Of a stretch of 60,450 bases of DNA, positions 26,474-36,353 are shown piece after piece. The DNA is from CAYTSW01 sp964440605 (GTDB taxonomy: Bacteria > Planctomycetota > Phycisphaerae > Phycisphaerales > UBA1924): positions 1 through 60,450 of the forward strand of contig CAYTSW010000004.1 of the NCBI GenBank assembly GCA_964440605.1. The letters run 5' to 3'. The notes beneath the pieces were generated by a model. It was not told where the DNA came from, ran no database searches, and worked only from the letters and a program-made list of their open reading frames with translations. Made by a program: the position numbers and the translations under genes. Within the stretch, counting starts at the first letter, position 1; each line of letters begins with the position of its first letter.

Positions 26474-27103
26474 TCATTCACCGGTGCGACTGAGCAGCAC
26501 CAGATACTCCACGTTGCCCGAGCTCTTCTTCTTACCACCCTCGATCGGCGACCGCGTGTGCTCGAGCACGTCGACGCCAAGGCCGGGCAGCACATCCAGA
26601 ACGCGCGACAGCACGAGCTCGGCGTCCGCCGGCGCCAGCACCCCCTGGCGCAGACGATCTTGGAGACCGAACTCCTTCGCCTCGTAGTGCGGTTTGACGA
26701 GGGTGATGATGCGTGCCTCGCTGCTTCGCTTGAGCCAGCGCAGCGCCGCGGGGACGCACAGCCTCTGCGGCGTCCAACTGGTGTCGATCGTCACCAACTC
26801 GGGGCGCTCGCTGGGATCCTCGGGCGGCATGGCATGCAAAGCGTTCGTCCGTTCACGGACCGTCACCCGCTGATCCATGCGCAGGCGGTAGTCAAGCACG
26901 CCGTATGCGGTGTCGATGGCGATCACGCGGGCCGCGCCGGCGCGGAGCAGGACATCGGTGAAGCCCCCGGTGGAGCAGCCGAAGTCGGCGCAGAGCTTTT
27001 CGGCGGGATCGACAGGGGAGGCGAAGGTCTCCAACGCGTGTTGGAGTTTGAGGCCGCCACGACTGGCGAGCGCGGGCTCGTCTGGTGGGCCGGGGATGTC
27101 CAT
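26474..27103 (-). CDS. TlyA/FtsJ-like rRNA methyltransferase without S4 domain
   Basis: SAM-dependent methyltransferase of 209 aa. LASRGGLKLQHALETF matches the linker between S4 and methyltransferase domains of TlyA proteins, followed by the SAM-binding motif ADFGCSTGGFTDVLL, DTAYGVLDYRLR, the R.N.. motif and KPHYEAKEF, and IEGGKKKSSGNVEYL-like TlyA end (given here in part: SPIEGGKKKS, GNVEYLVLL). TlyA methylates ribose in 23S and sometimes 16S rRNA. The N-terminal S4 RNA-binding domain of typical TlyA (about 60 aa) is missing. The ATG is 1 bp after the lpxI stop, so the two are probably coupled. Confidence 0.8.
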   Translation of the reverse strand: MDIPGPPDEPALASRGGLKLQHALETFASPVDPAEKLCADFGCSTGGFTDVLLRAGAARVIAIDTAYGVLDYRLRMDQRVTVRERTNALHAMPPEDPSERPELVTIDTSWTPQRLCVPAALRWLKRSSEARIITLVKPHYEAKEFGLQDRLRQGVLAPADAELVLSRVLDVLPGLGVDVLEHTRSPIEGGKKKSSGNVEYLVLLSRTGE

Positions 27104-27104
27104 A

Positions 27105-27998
27105 TCACGTCGGCGTGATGCCGTGCACCGCGATGCCGAGTCTATCGGCCAGGGCCAGCGTCTCTGGCTTGTCGATGATGATGACGTCGGACGCCGCGAG
27201 GACGAGCCCGCGCCCGCCGTGCTCCTTGAGGTTCTCGATCGTGCGTGCACCAACGGTGGGCACGTCGGCCCGACGATCGTGCCCCGCACGAGCGGCCTTG
27301 AGCAACACCCACCCCGTCTGGCGGCAGAGCTGGCCCGCACGCTCGATCATGCGGTCGGTCCCCTCGACCGCTTCGACCGCGATCACGTCCCCGTCCTTCA
27401 CCGCGATCGCCTGCCCGATGTCGAGCCGCAACAGCTCGCGCAGGAGCGGCCAGCCGAACTCAACGTCGGTGCGCATCGCCGGCGAGAGCTTGCGCCGGGT
27501 CATTGCGCCCTCGCTGGCCAGGTGCTCGGTGATGTGAGCCGTCGAGTCGATGAGGTGCACTCCGTCCTTGGCCAGTTCTTCGGCGACGAAGGCGAGCAGC
27601 CTGTTGGACCGCCGATCGTCGCGATTGCGGAACCACGCGCTGACGACGCGGGCGTCGGGCCGATTGCGGATGATCGTCCGCCAACTGTACATCAGCTTGG
27701 CCTTGTCCACCCGCCCGACCATCACCGCGTGCTTCACCTGCATCCGCCTGAGTGCGCTCGACCAAGCGTTCAGGCGCAGCACCGGCACGTCGATCACCTG
27801 CTCGCACCATTCGCGCAGTTCCGGCTCGTACTGCTTCGTGAATCCCAGACACCGCACCGGGTGGCCCGCCTCGGCCATCCCCCGCGCCACGATGACCGGC
27901 AGGCGGCCCGCACCCGCGATCAGACCCATCGGGGTCGGCGGCGCGGGCGGGTCGGGCAGCACCGCGATCGACGTGGACGCGCTCACGCCCACCGTCAC
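27105..27998 (-). CDS. lpxI: UDP-2,3-diacylglucosamine pyrophosphatase LpxI
   Basis: Lipid A pathway enzyme that cleaves UDP-2,3-diacylglucosamine to lipid X, replacing LpxH in many bacteria. Typical LpxI blocks in the 297-aa protein: MGLIAGAGRLPVIVARGM, the middle VMVGRVDKAKL, GQAIAVKDGDVIAVEAVEGTD, and near the end ADVPTVGARTIENL with IIIDKPETLALADRLGIAVHG. The GTG start overlaps the stop of the LOG-family gene (GTGA, 27995-27998). About 23 N-terminal residues precede the family start and may reflect a later true start. It indicates an LPS-bearing outer membrane. Confidence 0.92.
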   Translation of the reverse strand: MTVGVSASTSIAVLPDPPAPPTPMGLIAGAGRLPVIVARGMAEAGHPVRCLGFTKQYEPELREWCEQVIDVPVLRLNAWSSALRRMQVKHAVMVGRVDKAKLMYSWRTIIRNRPDARVVSAWFRNRDDRRSNRLLAFVAEELAKDGVHLIDSTAHITEHLASEGAMTRRKLSPAMRTDVEFGWPLLRELLRLDIGQAIAVKDGDVIAVEAVEGTDRMIERAGQLCRQTGWVLLKAARAGHDRRADVPTVGARTIENLKEHGGRGLVLAASDVIIIDKPETLALADRLGIAVHGITPT

Positions 27999-28729
27999 AC
28001 GCCCCCGCCGTTAAGTCCGCGCCCGGTCTGCTCCGGATCCTCGCTCTCGTCCACGAGCCCTCCGGGCAGGCCCGGCATGAGCGTCAGCCGGTCCACGCCC
28101 AGGTCCGACCCGTTGCGCTCCCAATGGCCCAGTGTGCCCATGAGGCACTCGGGCGAGTCGCAGACGTTGAAGAGCTGAATCGCGCCGGCCTTCATGAACT
28201 TCTCTTCCGTCATGTGCGCAAAGAGATGGAGCAGCGGGTCCCAGAAGCCTTCGCCGTCCAGCGGCGAGGGCGGGTTCAGGAGCAGGATCGGTTTGTCGTG
28301 CTCGCCCACGAGTCGGCCGACGAGGATTTCGAAGAACTCCTCGAGCGTGCCCATGCCGCCGGGCAGAACCGCGATGGCGTCGCCGCGATCTTCGAGCTGG
28401 GCCTTGCGCTCGCGCATGGTGCCGACGACGATGTTCTCGGCGTTCTCGTCGTCCATCTGCTCAGCTTCGCGCAGGCGGTCGGTGATGATGCCGACGACGC
28501 GTCCGCCGGCCTCGCGGGAGGACTTGGCGACCTGGCCCATCATGCCCAGCCGGCCGCCGCCGTACACCAGTTCGTACCCGCCCGAGCCCAGCTGTCGTCC
28601 GACCTCGCGCGACAGCTCGTAGTACGCCTCGTCCAGGAAGGAGCTGGACGAGCAGTACACCGTCACCGACCGGATCTTCCGGCCGGGCGAGGCGTGATGG
28701 TTGTGCTCCGGCGGGGACGGCTCAGGCAT
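27995..28729 (-). CDS. LOG-family (cytokinin riboside 5'-monophosphate phosphoribohydrolase-like) protein
   Basis: Protein of 244 aa of the TIGR00730/LOG family, often misnamed lysine decarboxylase. The Rossmann-like start is SVTVYCSSSSFLDEAYY, followed by LVYGGGRLGMMG and the catalytic PGGMGTLEEFFE motif (PGGxGTxxE) with the upstream arginine in MRERKAQL. Members cleave the N-glycosidic bond of nucleoside monophosphates. It is the first gene of a coupled set with lpxI and the TlyA-like gene. The nucleotide substrate in this organism is unknown. Confidence 0.92.
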   Translation of the reverse strand: MPEPSPPEHNHHASPGRKIRSVTVYCSSSSFLDEAYYELSREVGRQLGSGGYELVYGGGRLGMMGQVAKSSREAGGRVVGIITDRLREAEQMDDENAENIVVGTMRERKAQLEDRGDAIAVLPGGMGTLEEFFEILVGRLVGEHDKPILLLNPPSPLDGEGFWDPLLHLFAHMTEEKFMKAGAIQLFNVCDSPECLMGTLGHWERNGSDLGVDRLTLMPGLPGGLVDESEDPEQTGRGLNGGGV

Positions 28730-28756
28730 GTCCCGATGGTAGCGGCAGGGCGGGCG

Positions 28757-29233
28757 TCACTCGGGATCGGGTGGCTCCCCGATATCCTCGCCCCAGATGT
28801 CGGGACGCAGGCGCTTGAGCTCGGTCATCAGCGCGATACACCGCTCATCTCGCATCTGCACGAGCGCGACGCCCTTCTCGTGCATCAGGTCCTCGGCCCC
28901 GAGGAAACTGTCGCTCTCGCCGATCACGACGCGCGGGATGCGGTGCAACAGTGCCGCGCCCGAGCACATGATGCACGGGCTGAGCGTAGAGGCGAGGGTG
29001 AGCGTGTGCCAGTCGCGCCGGCGACCGGCGTCGCGGATGCAGACAATTTCGGCGTGGGCCGTCGGATCGCCCGTCTGCTCGCGGGTGTTGTGCCCGGCGC
29101 CGACGATGCTCAGGTCCGCCCGCCCGATCGCGGCTCCGATGGGAATACCGCCCTCGTTCCACGACTTCTCCGCCTGCCGGACGGCTTCGTCGAGGAGCTG
29201 GCGGTCGAAGTCGTTCGGCTCGTCGCGTGGCAT
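28757..29233 (-). CDS. Nucleoside deaminase (cytidine/deoxycytidylate deaminase fold)
   Basis: Zinc-dependent deaminase of 158 aa. The zinc site is complete: HAE (His60, Glu62 proton shuttle) and PCIMC (Cys87, Cys90). Surrounding sequence (GGIPIGAAIGR, NTREQTGDPTAHAEI, LSPCIMCSGAAL) places it in the guanine/cytosine deaminase-like group rather than TadA, which usually has more basic tRNA-binding sequence. The start at 29233 is chosen because the open frame upstream encodes low-complexity basic sequence and overlaps the promoter of the divergent phosphatase gene. The substrate is not settled. Confidence 0.88.
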   Translation of the reverse strand: MPRDEPNDFDRQLLDEAVRQAEKSWNEGGIPIGAAIGRADLSIVGAGHNTREQTGDPTAHAEIVCIRDAGRRRDWHTLTLASTLSPCIMCSGAALLHRIPRVVIGESDSFLGAEDLMHEKGVALVQMRDERCIALMTELKRLRPDIWGEDIGEPPDPE

Positions 29234-29305
29234 GGCAAGAGTGTCGCCCCGCGCGGGCGACGGATCAACGACAAGTTTCTTCTCGCGACACTGATTGCTG
29301 GGCGG

Positions 29306-29334
29306 TTGGGCGTGGCGGCGGTGCGACCTAGGAT
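29306..29334 (+). promoter_or_regulatory. Candidate sigma-70 promoter giving a leaderless mRNA
   Basis: TTGGGC (29306-29311), exact 17-bp spacer, TAGGAT (29329-29334). The predicted transcription start, about 7 nt after the -10 box, falls on the GTG at 29341. No ribosome-binding site precedes that codon, consistent with a leaderless transcript. Confidence 0.45.
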
Positions 29335-29340
29335 GTGAAC

Positions 29341-30648
29341 GTGCGATCATGCGAAGACATCGGGCGGGTCGACCTCAACGAGAACGACCGCATCGGGAAC
29401 CTCTCCGACCTCTTGCGCACGGTCAGCGGCCTGACCGACCCGCAGGCGGTCCAGCTCGAGTTCCAGAAGCGCATGCGCGGCCTCAACGAGGTCGACGCTT
29501 ACGTCGCCGTCTCCCGTCGCGGCCTCGAGAACGGCCAGTACAAGATCACGCGCTCGTCCCTCCCCGCGGCCCGGGCGTACCACGAGCAAAACCCCTGGGA
29601 CTCGTGGGACGAGCTGCCTGCGCACGCGGGCGGATTCCTCGGGTCCATGGTCGCCGACGATCAGCCCAAGCTCTTCTCGACCGCCCGTGTCACGGATGAC
29701 CCCGTGCTGGGCGATGCGCTCGAGCCGTTCCGCAGCATGATGATCGTGCCGCTCTTCGATGAGGGCCGGGCGTTGAACTGGTCGTTGATGCTGCGCCGCG
29801 AGGAGAACGCCTTCGCGGTGGAGGAGCTCGAAAACCTGTTCCTGCGCGGCAACCTCATCGGGCGGATGACCAAGAACCTGATCGTCCAGCGGGAGGTGAA
29901 AGACCTCAACCAACGGCTGAATGAGCAACTGGACGAAATCGCGAGCATCCAACGCGCCCTGCTCCCGCCCAGGCTGCCCGATGTGCCGCGCCTCAGGCTC
30001 GCGTCGAGCTACCTCACGTCCAACCACGCCGGCGGCGACTACTACGACGTCATCCCGCTCGCCGACGGGCGCTGGATTGTGCTCATCGCCGACGTCTCGG
30101 GCCACGGCGCCGGAGCCGCGACGGTCGTCGCGATGATGAACGCCATCCTGCACGCCTACGACCGCGTGGCGGACGGGCCGACGGTCATCATGCGCCACCT
30201 CAACCGCCAGCTCCTCTCCAAACGCATCGAGAGCAACTTCGTGACGGCTTTCCTCGGGCTCTGGAACCCGGACGACCGCACGTTCAACTACGTCAACGCC
30301 GGGCACCACTCGGCGATGGTCCGGCATCCCGACGGCGAGATCTCGCACCTCACGGGCGGGCACGATGTTCCGCTAGGCATCCTCGACGACGCAGAGTTTG
30401 AGGACGCCACGTCGACGCTCCAACCCGGTGACACGGTGGTGCTTTATACGGACGGGATCATCGAGAGCTTCGGCCCGCCCCCGGCGCACGAGATGTTCGG
30501 ACTCGAGCGCTTTGCCGACGCGCTGCGCGCGTGCTCTGGCGAGCCCTCGTGCGTGATGAACACCATCCACGAACGCCTGTACGAGCACACGGGCCAACGC
30601 GAGCGCGACGACGACCAGACCCTCCTGGCCTTCCGCGTGGAGGGCTGA
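29341..30648 (+). CDS. SpoIIE/RsbU-type protein phosphatase with GAF-like sensor
   Basis: Second PPM-type phosphatase in the window (435 aa from GTG 29341; a GTG two codons earlier is also possible). The N-terminal half (about 15-185) is a GAF-like domain (LSDLLRTVSGLTDPQAV, IVPLFDEGRALNWSLML), linked by a coiled helix (VKDLNQRLNEQLDEIASIQRAL) to the SpoIIE domain with acidic metal sites (NHAGGDYYDV, IADVSGHGAGAA, LYTDGIIES, RDDDQTLLAF). The arrangement matches the gene at 3.0 kb, but sequence identity seems modest. The YkgJ-like gene starts 4 bp downstream, so they may share a transcript. Confidence 0.87.
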   Translation: MRSCEDIGRVDLNENDRIGNLSDLLRTVSGLTDPQAVQLEFQKRMRGLNEVDAYVAVSRRGLENGQYKITRSSLPAARAYHEQNPWDSWDELPAHAGGFLGSMVADDQPKLFSTARVTDDPVLGDALEPFRSMMIVPLFDEGRALNWSLMLRREENAFAVEELENLFLRGNLIGRMTKNLIVQREVKDLNQRLNEQLDEIASIQRALLPPRLPDVPRLRLASSYLTSNHAGGDYYDVIPLADGRWIVLIADVSGHGAGAATVVAMMNAILHAYDRVADGPTVIMRHLNRQLLSKRIESNFVTAFLGLWNPDDRTFNYVNAGHHSAMVRHPDGEISHLTGGHDVPLGILDDAEFEDATSTLQPGDTVVLYTDGIIESFGPPPAHEMFGLERFADALRACSGEPSCVMNTIHERLYEHTGQRERDDDQTLLAFRVEG

Positions 30649-30652
30649 CCCC

Positions 30653-31120
30653 ATGCCGGGCGAGGCCCACGAGTGGTACGCCCCCGACGGACTGCGCTTC
30701 GAGTGCACATCCTGTGGCGCGTGCTGCACCGGGCCGGCCGGGTACGTCACGTTCACCGAGGACGAAGGACGACGGCTCGCCGACCACCTCGGGCTGACGA
30801 TCGAACGCTTTCACACCGGGTACACGCACGAGACGGAGATGGGCCGGTCGCTCCGCGAGATCGAAACCGAGCACGGCTTCGACTGCGTCTTCCTCGATCG
30901 CACGAGCGTGCCCGGCAAAGCGATCTGCTCGGTCTACGACGCACGCCCGCTCCAGTGCCGAACGTTTCCCTGGTGGCCGGAGAATCTGCACTCGACCGAG
31001 GCGTGGCGACGGCTCGCTCGTGAGTGCGAGGGCGTCGGTCGCGGCGGTTTCGTGCCGGTGCACCAGATCCGCATCGACCGGGACGCGCAGTCCCGGCGCG
31101 ATGCGGGCGTGTCGCGCTGA
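30653..31120 (+). CDS. YkgJ-family cysteine cluster protein
   Basis: Small protein of 155 aa with the CxxCGxCC motif (FECTSCGACCTGPAGYV) and later cysteines (DCVFLD, AICSVYDARPLQCRTFPWWPE) that define the YkgJ/UPF0153 family, thought to bind zinc or an iron-sulfur centre. Family function is unknown. A GGAGGG ribosome-binding site lies inside the end of the phosphatase gene, 4 bp separate the two genes, and co-transcription is likely. Confidence 0.88.
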   Translation: MPGEAHEWYAPDGLRFECTSCGACCTGPAGYVTFTEDEGRRLADHLGLTIERFHTGYTHETEMGRSLREIETEHGFDCVFLDRTSVPGKAICSVYDARPLQCRTFPWWPENLHSTEAWRRLARECEGVGRGGFVPVHQIRIDRDAQSRRDAGVSR

Positions 31121-31133
31121 TCTCGGGGCTGGC

Positions 31134-32086
31134 TCATCGCCGGCGTTGCAGCGTCAACAACCCGGCAAACGGCAGCACGCCCACGGCCCCGGGGGCGGGC
31201 AGGATCGTGGAGTAGGCGCCGTCGCCCGCGAGCGTGCCGGTCAACTCGTAGGGGAGCGGGAGCGTGCCGACCAGAGTCGGCCCCGGGCCGCCGCCGCGCA
31301 AGTCGCCATCCGCGGCGTCAGTGAAGATGCCGATGGAGGCTCCGAAGAGCGCGTTGTCTTCGAGCGCAGCGAGGAAAAGCTGTTCGGTGGGGAAGTCGAT
31401 CGCGACCTCGGAGAGCGGCGCGTCTTCGAGGATGACAATCTCTTCGTTGCCAAGGCCCCGGTCGTCTTCGATGTTGAGCACATCGACGAAGGCGACGTCA
31501 AACGCGCCGCTTTCACGCGGATGCCGGCGATCCCGACGACCTCGGTAAACCCGCCCTCACCGTTGGCGAGGGGCACCGAAACGGTTTCCACGTCGAGCGA
31601 TGTCTGAAGACCGCCTTCCGGGTTGAGGATGGTGCCCGCGACTTCGCCGGTGGACGGATCGATGGCGACGGTGACGGGGAACTCGTTGCCGCGGAGCGGG
31701 CCGATGTCGAGGTTGAACAGGCCGGAGGCGAAGAGAAAGCCCGATCCCGGGGTCTGCTCGTTCACGGGCGCGTAGCCAAGGCCGGTGAGCGAGAGGCCCT
31801 CGTTCTCGCCCGAGGCTTCGAAGACAAGTTAGGGCTCAGTTTGGCCGTCGTAGTTCCAGGAATAGATGCCCGAGTCGGTCGCGAAGAACAGCCGTTCGTT
31901 CGCATCATCGGTGTCAAGGCCCTGAATCTCGAAGCCGTCGAACAGCGGCGTGGCTCGGCCGGTCTGATCGTCGACGGCCCAGGCGGACGTGGGCTCGGCG
32001 GAGTCATCGACTCCGACGATGACAAACCCGGCGTGTGCAGCGGCGGCGAGCGCCAGGACGGCGCTGGCGGATAATCGCATGTTCAT
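31134..32086 (-). pseudogene. Broken gene for a secreted protein with PEP-CTERM-like end
   Basis: A good ribosome-binding site (GGAGGAG) precedes ATG 32086 and a signal peptide (MNMRLSASAVLALAAAAHAG). The frame is then cut by an in-frame TAA at 31829-31831 after NYDGQTEP; the same frame reads on as LVFEASGENEGLSLTGLGYA. A second lesion, a frameshift near 31503-31512, moves the coding frame from GIRVKA to AFDVAFVDVLNIEDD. The protein ends PAPGAVGVLPFAGLLTLQRRR-like, given here as PAPGAVGVLPFAGLL then QRRR, a PEP-CTERM-like sorting signal with PAP. Two lesions suggest decay; sequencing error is the alternative. The first part resembles DUF4394-like or delta-60-type beta-propeller start, not certain. 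Confidence 0.7.
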
Positions 32087-32182
32087 GTGGAAACTCCTCC
32101 TTGTGCGGCTTCGACATATCGCAGCCGCGGCGGAAGGCACGCGGATCACCCGCTCTGACGTGTCCCGGGGGAGGAGGCGTGG

Positions 32183-33529
<1,347 letters not shown>

Positions 33530-33583
33530 ACGTCGTTCCGTGACTGCGAAGAAAAGAGGAGGGCATCGTCGCGATGCGGGCGG

Positions 33584-34051
33584 TTATGTGCGCACGAGGA
33601 AGAGCTTCTGGCCGTATTCCACGGCGTCGCCGTTCTTCACGAGCACCTTCTCGATGGTCCCGGAACACTCGGCCTTGATCTCGCTGAAGACCTTCATGGC
33701 CTCGACGATGCAGACCGTGGTGTCGGCCGACACGTCGGAGCCGGCCTTCACAAAGGCCGGGCTCTCGGGATCCGGGGCGGCGTAGAACGTGCCGACCATC
33801 GGGGACGTGATCGCGTGCAGCGATTCGTCCTCGTCCGCGAGCGCTGGGGGCGGCGCCGCGCCGCCCGTTTCGCCGCCCGCCGGCGGCGCCTGCACCGTCA
33901 TGGGCGGCCCGCTGGCGGGCTGTGCGTGGTAGACGCCCGCGGCGCCGCGCTTGACGACCACGGTCTCCTGCTCGTCGCGCAGGTCGAGCTCGGAAAGGTC
34001 GTTCTCGACCATCAGCTTGACGAGTTCCTTGAGCTTACGGATGTCGATCAC
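33584..34051 (-). CDS. accB: Biotin carboxyl carrier protein of acetyl-CoA carboxylase
   Basis: Carrier subunit, 155 aa. N-terminal IDIRKLKELVKLMVENDLSEL is the conserved start of AccB, then a Pro/Gly/Ala-rich linker (about 40-75) and the biotinyl domain (80-155) with the biotin attachment site VEAMKV (Lys120), ITSPMVGTFY and the terminal VEYGQKLFLV. Translation starts at GTG 34051, which overlaps the pepP stop (GTGA, 34048-34051). Confidence 0.96.
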   Translation of the reverse strand: MIDIRKLKELVKLMVENDLSELDLRDEQETVVVKRGAAGVYHAQPASGPPMTVQAPPAGGETGGAAPPPALADEDESLHAITSPMVGTFYAAPDPESPAFVKAGSDVSADTTVCIVEAMKVFSEIKAECSGTIEKVLVKNGDAVEYGQKLFLVRT

Positions 34052-35193
34052 AGGGTGAACCAGCCTTTGTCCATGGTGAGGGAGCTGAGGTTGCGCGCGC
34101 CGGTGTCGGTGACGAGGATGTCATCTTCCAGGCGCACGCCGCCGACGCCCGGGAGATAGATGCCCGGCTCGACGGTGACGACCATGCCCGGTCGAAGCAC
34201 GTCTTGAGATGATTTGGCCAGGCGCGGCGATTCGTGGACGTCGATGCCGAGGCCGTGCCCGAGCGAGTGCCCGAAGCGTTCGCCGTAGCCCGCGTCCTCG
34301 ATCACCCGCCGGGCCGCGGCGTCGACTTCGCGCCCGGTGGCTCCGGGGCGGACGGCTTCCACGCCGGCGTGGTATGCCTCTTGGACGATGTCGTAAATCT
34401 CGTTCATCTGCCGCGACCACTTGCCGAAGGTGAAGACGCGGGTCATATCGGAGCAGTAGCCGTGCGCCTTGGCGCCCCAGTCGATGAGCAACGGGGCGTT
34501 GCGACGCGTTTTCACGCCCGACGGGCGTGCGTGGGGCTTGGAACTGTTAGGCCCCGAGGCCGCGATGATCTCAAAGCTCGCCGCCGACGCCCCCCGCGAC
34601 TTCATCTCGAACTCCAGAGCCGCGGCGATGTGCCGCTCCGTCAGGCCCGGATGGAGCGTGGGCCTGAGCGCTTCGAGGGATTGCTGCTGGATTTTGATCG
34701 CGTGTTTGATGCGCTTGATCTCGTCGTCGTCCTTGATCTGGCGCAGCTTGGCGACGAGCCCGCTGGTGTTCGTCAGCCGCTTGGCGCCGACGAGCTTGGC
34801 AAGGGTTTGGCGGAACGCCAGCGTGCAGTGGTCCGCCTGGAGTCCGAGCACGTCGTCGGCTCCGATCGCGTCGGCGATCGCGCCGGTCATCGGTCCGCGG
34901 CGCATCACGACCTTCGCGACGGCCTGCGCCGGCTCGACGTCCTCCTCGAAGCGGAAGTCGCTGATCAGGATCACCTTGCGCGGGAAAACGATGAGAACGC
35001 TGTCTTCGCCGTGAAAAGGCGTGAGGTACCCGACGTCTTGCGGGTTCGTCACGAGCAGGGCATCGGCCTTGGTCTCTTTGAGCGCCGCGCGGAGCCGTTT
35101 CAGACGAGCAGCAGCGATGCCGGCCTCGTGCGAAGATGCGCGGTTCGCGCGTGGCTTGGCGGTCTTCCTGACGGTGGCGGGCGCTGCGGACAT
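34048..35193 (-). CDS. M24-family Xaa-Pro aminopeptidase-like
   Basis: Metallopeptidase of 381 aa with a creatinase-like N-terminal domain (about 30-155) and a pita-bread catalytic domain (165-381). Metal ligands are seen in LLIDWGAKAHGYCSDMTR (two Asp), GHGLGIDVHESP (His), TVEPGIYLPG (Glu) and GVRLEDDILVT (Glu). It cleaves N-terminal residues next to proline or may be a general M24 aminopeptidase. It is the first gene of pepP-accB-accC; an equivalent peptidase precedes accBC in Firmicutes, with efp between, which is absent here. The 30 N-terminal residues are basic and probably disordered. Confidence 0.9.
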   Translation of the reverse strand: MSAAPATVRKTAKPRANRASSHEAGIAAARLKRLRAALKETKADALLVTNPQDVGYLTPFHGEDSVLIVFPRKVILISDFRFEEDVEPAQAVAKVVMRRGPMTGAIADAIGADDVLGLQADHCTLAFRQTLAKLVGAKRLTNTSGLVAKLRQIKDDDEIKRIKHAIKIQQQSLEALRPTLHPGLTERHIAAALEFEMKSRGASAASFEIIAASGPNSSKPHARPSGVKTRRNAPLLIDWGAKAHGYCSDMTRVFTFGKWSRQMNEIYDIVQEAYHAGVEAVRPGATGREVDAAARRVIEDAGYGERFGHSLGHGLGIDVHESPRLAKSSQDVLRPGMVVTVEPGIYLPGVGGVRLEDDILVTDTGARNLSSLTMDKGWFTL

Positions 35194-35241
35194 GGGGGGC
35201 GGAGTATACCGGCCCGCGTCTCAGCGTCCCCGGGAGGACGT

Positions 35242-36072
35242 TTAGCCTCGATGCCAGGGAAGCTCGTGCGGCTCGCGCAGCGATGTCGGGGTGCCGAGCA
35301 CTTCGGTGAGCGCGACCGCCTTGCGGAGCTTGTCGTGGTCGACATGCCCGTCCGCCCCGAAGAGCATGGAGCGCACGCCGTCGTGGATGTTGGACCGCGC
35401 GCTGGACTTGTCCTCGGTGGACTGCTCCCCGATCGCGCTGGTGCCGATGGCGCCGCTGCGAATCGGCGTGCTGCCGACAGCGATCGCCGATTCCTTGATG
35501 CGGTCGCCGATGCGGTCCGCGGTGGGACGGTCCGCATCGGGGCCTTGCCGGTCGCGGACGGGCGGCGTCGACTCGCGACGGGCCGGGCGTTGCTGCCCGC
35601 CCCGTTGCTGCCGTCGCTGCTGGCGTTGAGCCTCGCGTTGTTGCTGACGCTGCCCCCGACCCGTCGGCGTCGGGAACGGGCCGCCCGGGATGGAGGTGCC
35701 CGCTCCTCCGCCACCGCCGCCCCCCGAAGGCGAGCTGCTCGGGGCGCGTAGGACGCCGCCGCCCGTGTTCGCCTGCTGTCCCGTTTGGGATTGAGCCTGC
35801 CGTCGGCGGAGCTCGCGGAGCTGCGCCTGTCGACGGGCGGCAAGCTCGCGCATAGCCACGGAGCGGCGGTCTTCCTCGGTCTCGCTCTCCTCGTTCGTCC
35901 GCTCGATCACCTGCGTCGTGCGCAGGGCCTCCTGCTGACGACGCTTCGTCTCGTCGCGGGCTCGCTTGAGGGCGGCCTGCTCTTTCAGCTTCCCGATGAT
36001 GGTGCCCAGCACCGGCCCGCCTACGAGCAGCAGGGCGATGAGAAGCTGGAGCCAGTTGAACGTGTTGCCCAT
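35242..36072 (-). CDS. Membrane-anchored Gln/Arg-rich protein of unknown function
   Basis: Not recognised. The 276-aa product starts with a single transmembrane helix (MGNTFNWLQLLIALLLVGGPVLGTIIG), followed by a charged coiled-coil-like helix (about 28-85), a glycine/serine/proline-rich linker, and a long stretch of Gln/Arg-rich sequence (about 145-190) that is likely disordered. The C-terminal 60 residues are more ordinary (SARSNIHDGVRSMLFGADG..., HDKLRKAVALTEVLG), so this part may be the functional module. The start at 36072 is set by the transmembrane segment. It stands alone between pepP and the divergent gene at 36.35 kb. Confidence 0.6.
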   Translation of the reverse strand: MGNTFNWLQLLIALLLVGGPVLGTIIGKLKEQAALKRARDETKRRQQEALRTTQVIERTNEESETEEDRRSVAMRELAARRQAQLRELRRRQAQSQTGQQANTGGGVLRAPSSSPSGGGGGGGAGTSIPGGPFPTPTGRGQRQQQREAQRQQRRQQRGGQQRPARRESTPPVRDRQGPDADRPTADRIGDRIKESAIAVGSTPIRSGAIGTSAIGEQSTEDKSSARSNIHDGVRSMLFGADGHVDHDKLRKAVALTEVLGTPTSLREPHELPWHRG

Positions 36073-36353
36073 ACGCGGGCATCGTAGCCGTCGTGCGACC
36101 AAACGGGCGGCGGGAAAGCGTCTGCGGCTGACGCCGCCCTCGCTTCGGGGCGTGGTGGGGGGGAAGGGGCGGGACAGTGAAGGTTTGCACAAAACCTGTG
36201 GTTTGGTGTTTTAGTTGAGCCCTAGCGGTGGTACATTGCTTTCACAGAGTTGCGCGTCGCACGGAGGCGCGTTGTCGCAGCACCCATTTCGCGTGCCCAC
36301 CCGAATGACTCGGGCCAGAGGGCGCGCGTCGTACCGGACACGGAGGTCCAACC

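Noticed and set aside
27995..28729. Lysine decarboxylase annotation for the LOG-family gene
   Set aside because: The PGGMGTLEE motif is that of LOG phosphoribohydrolases; there is no PLP site.
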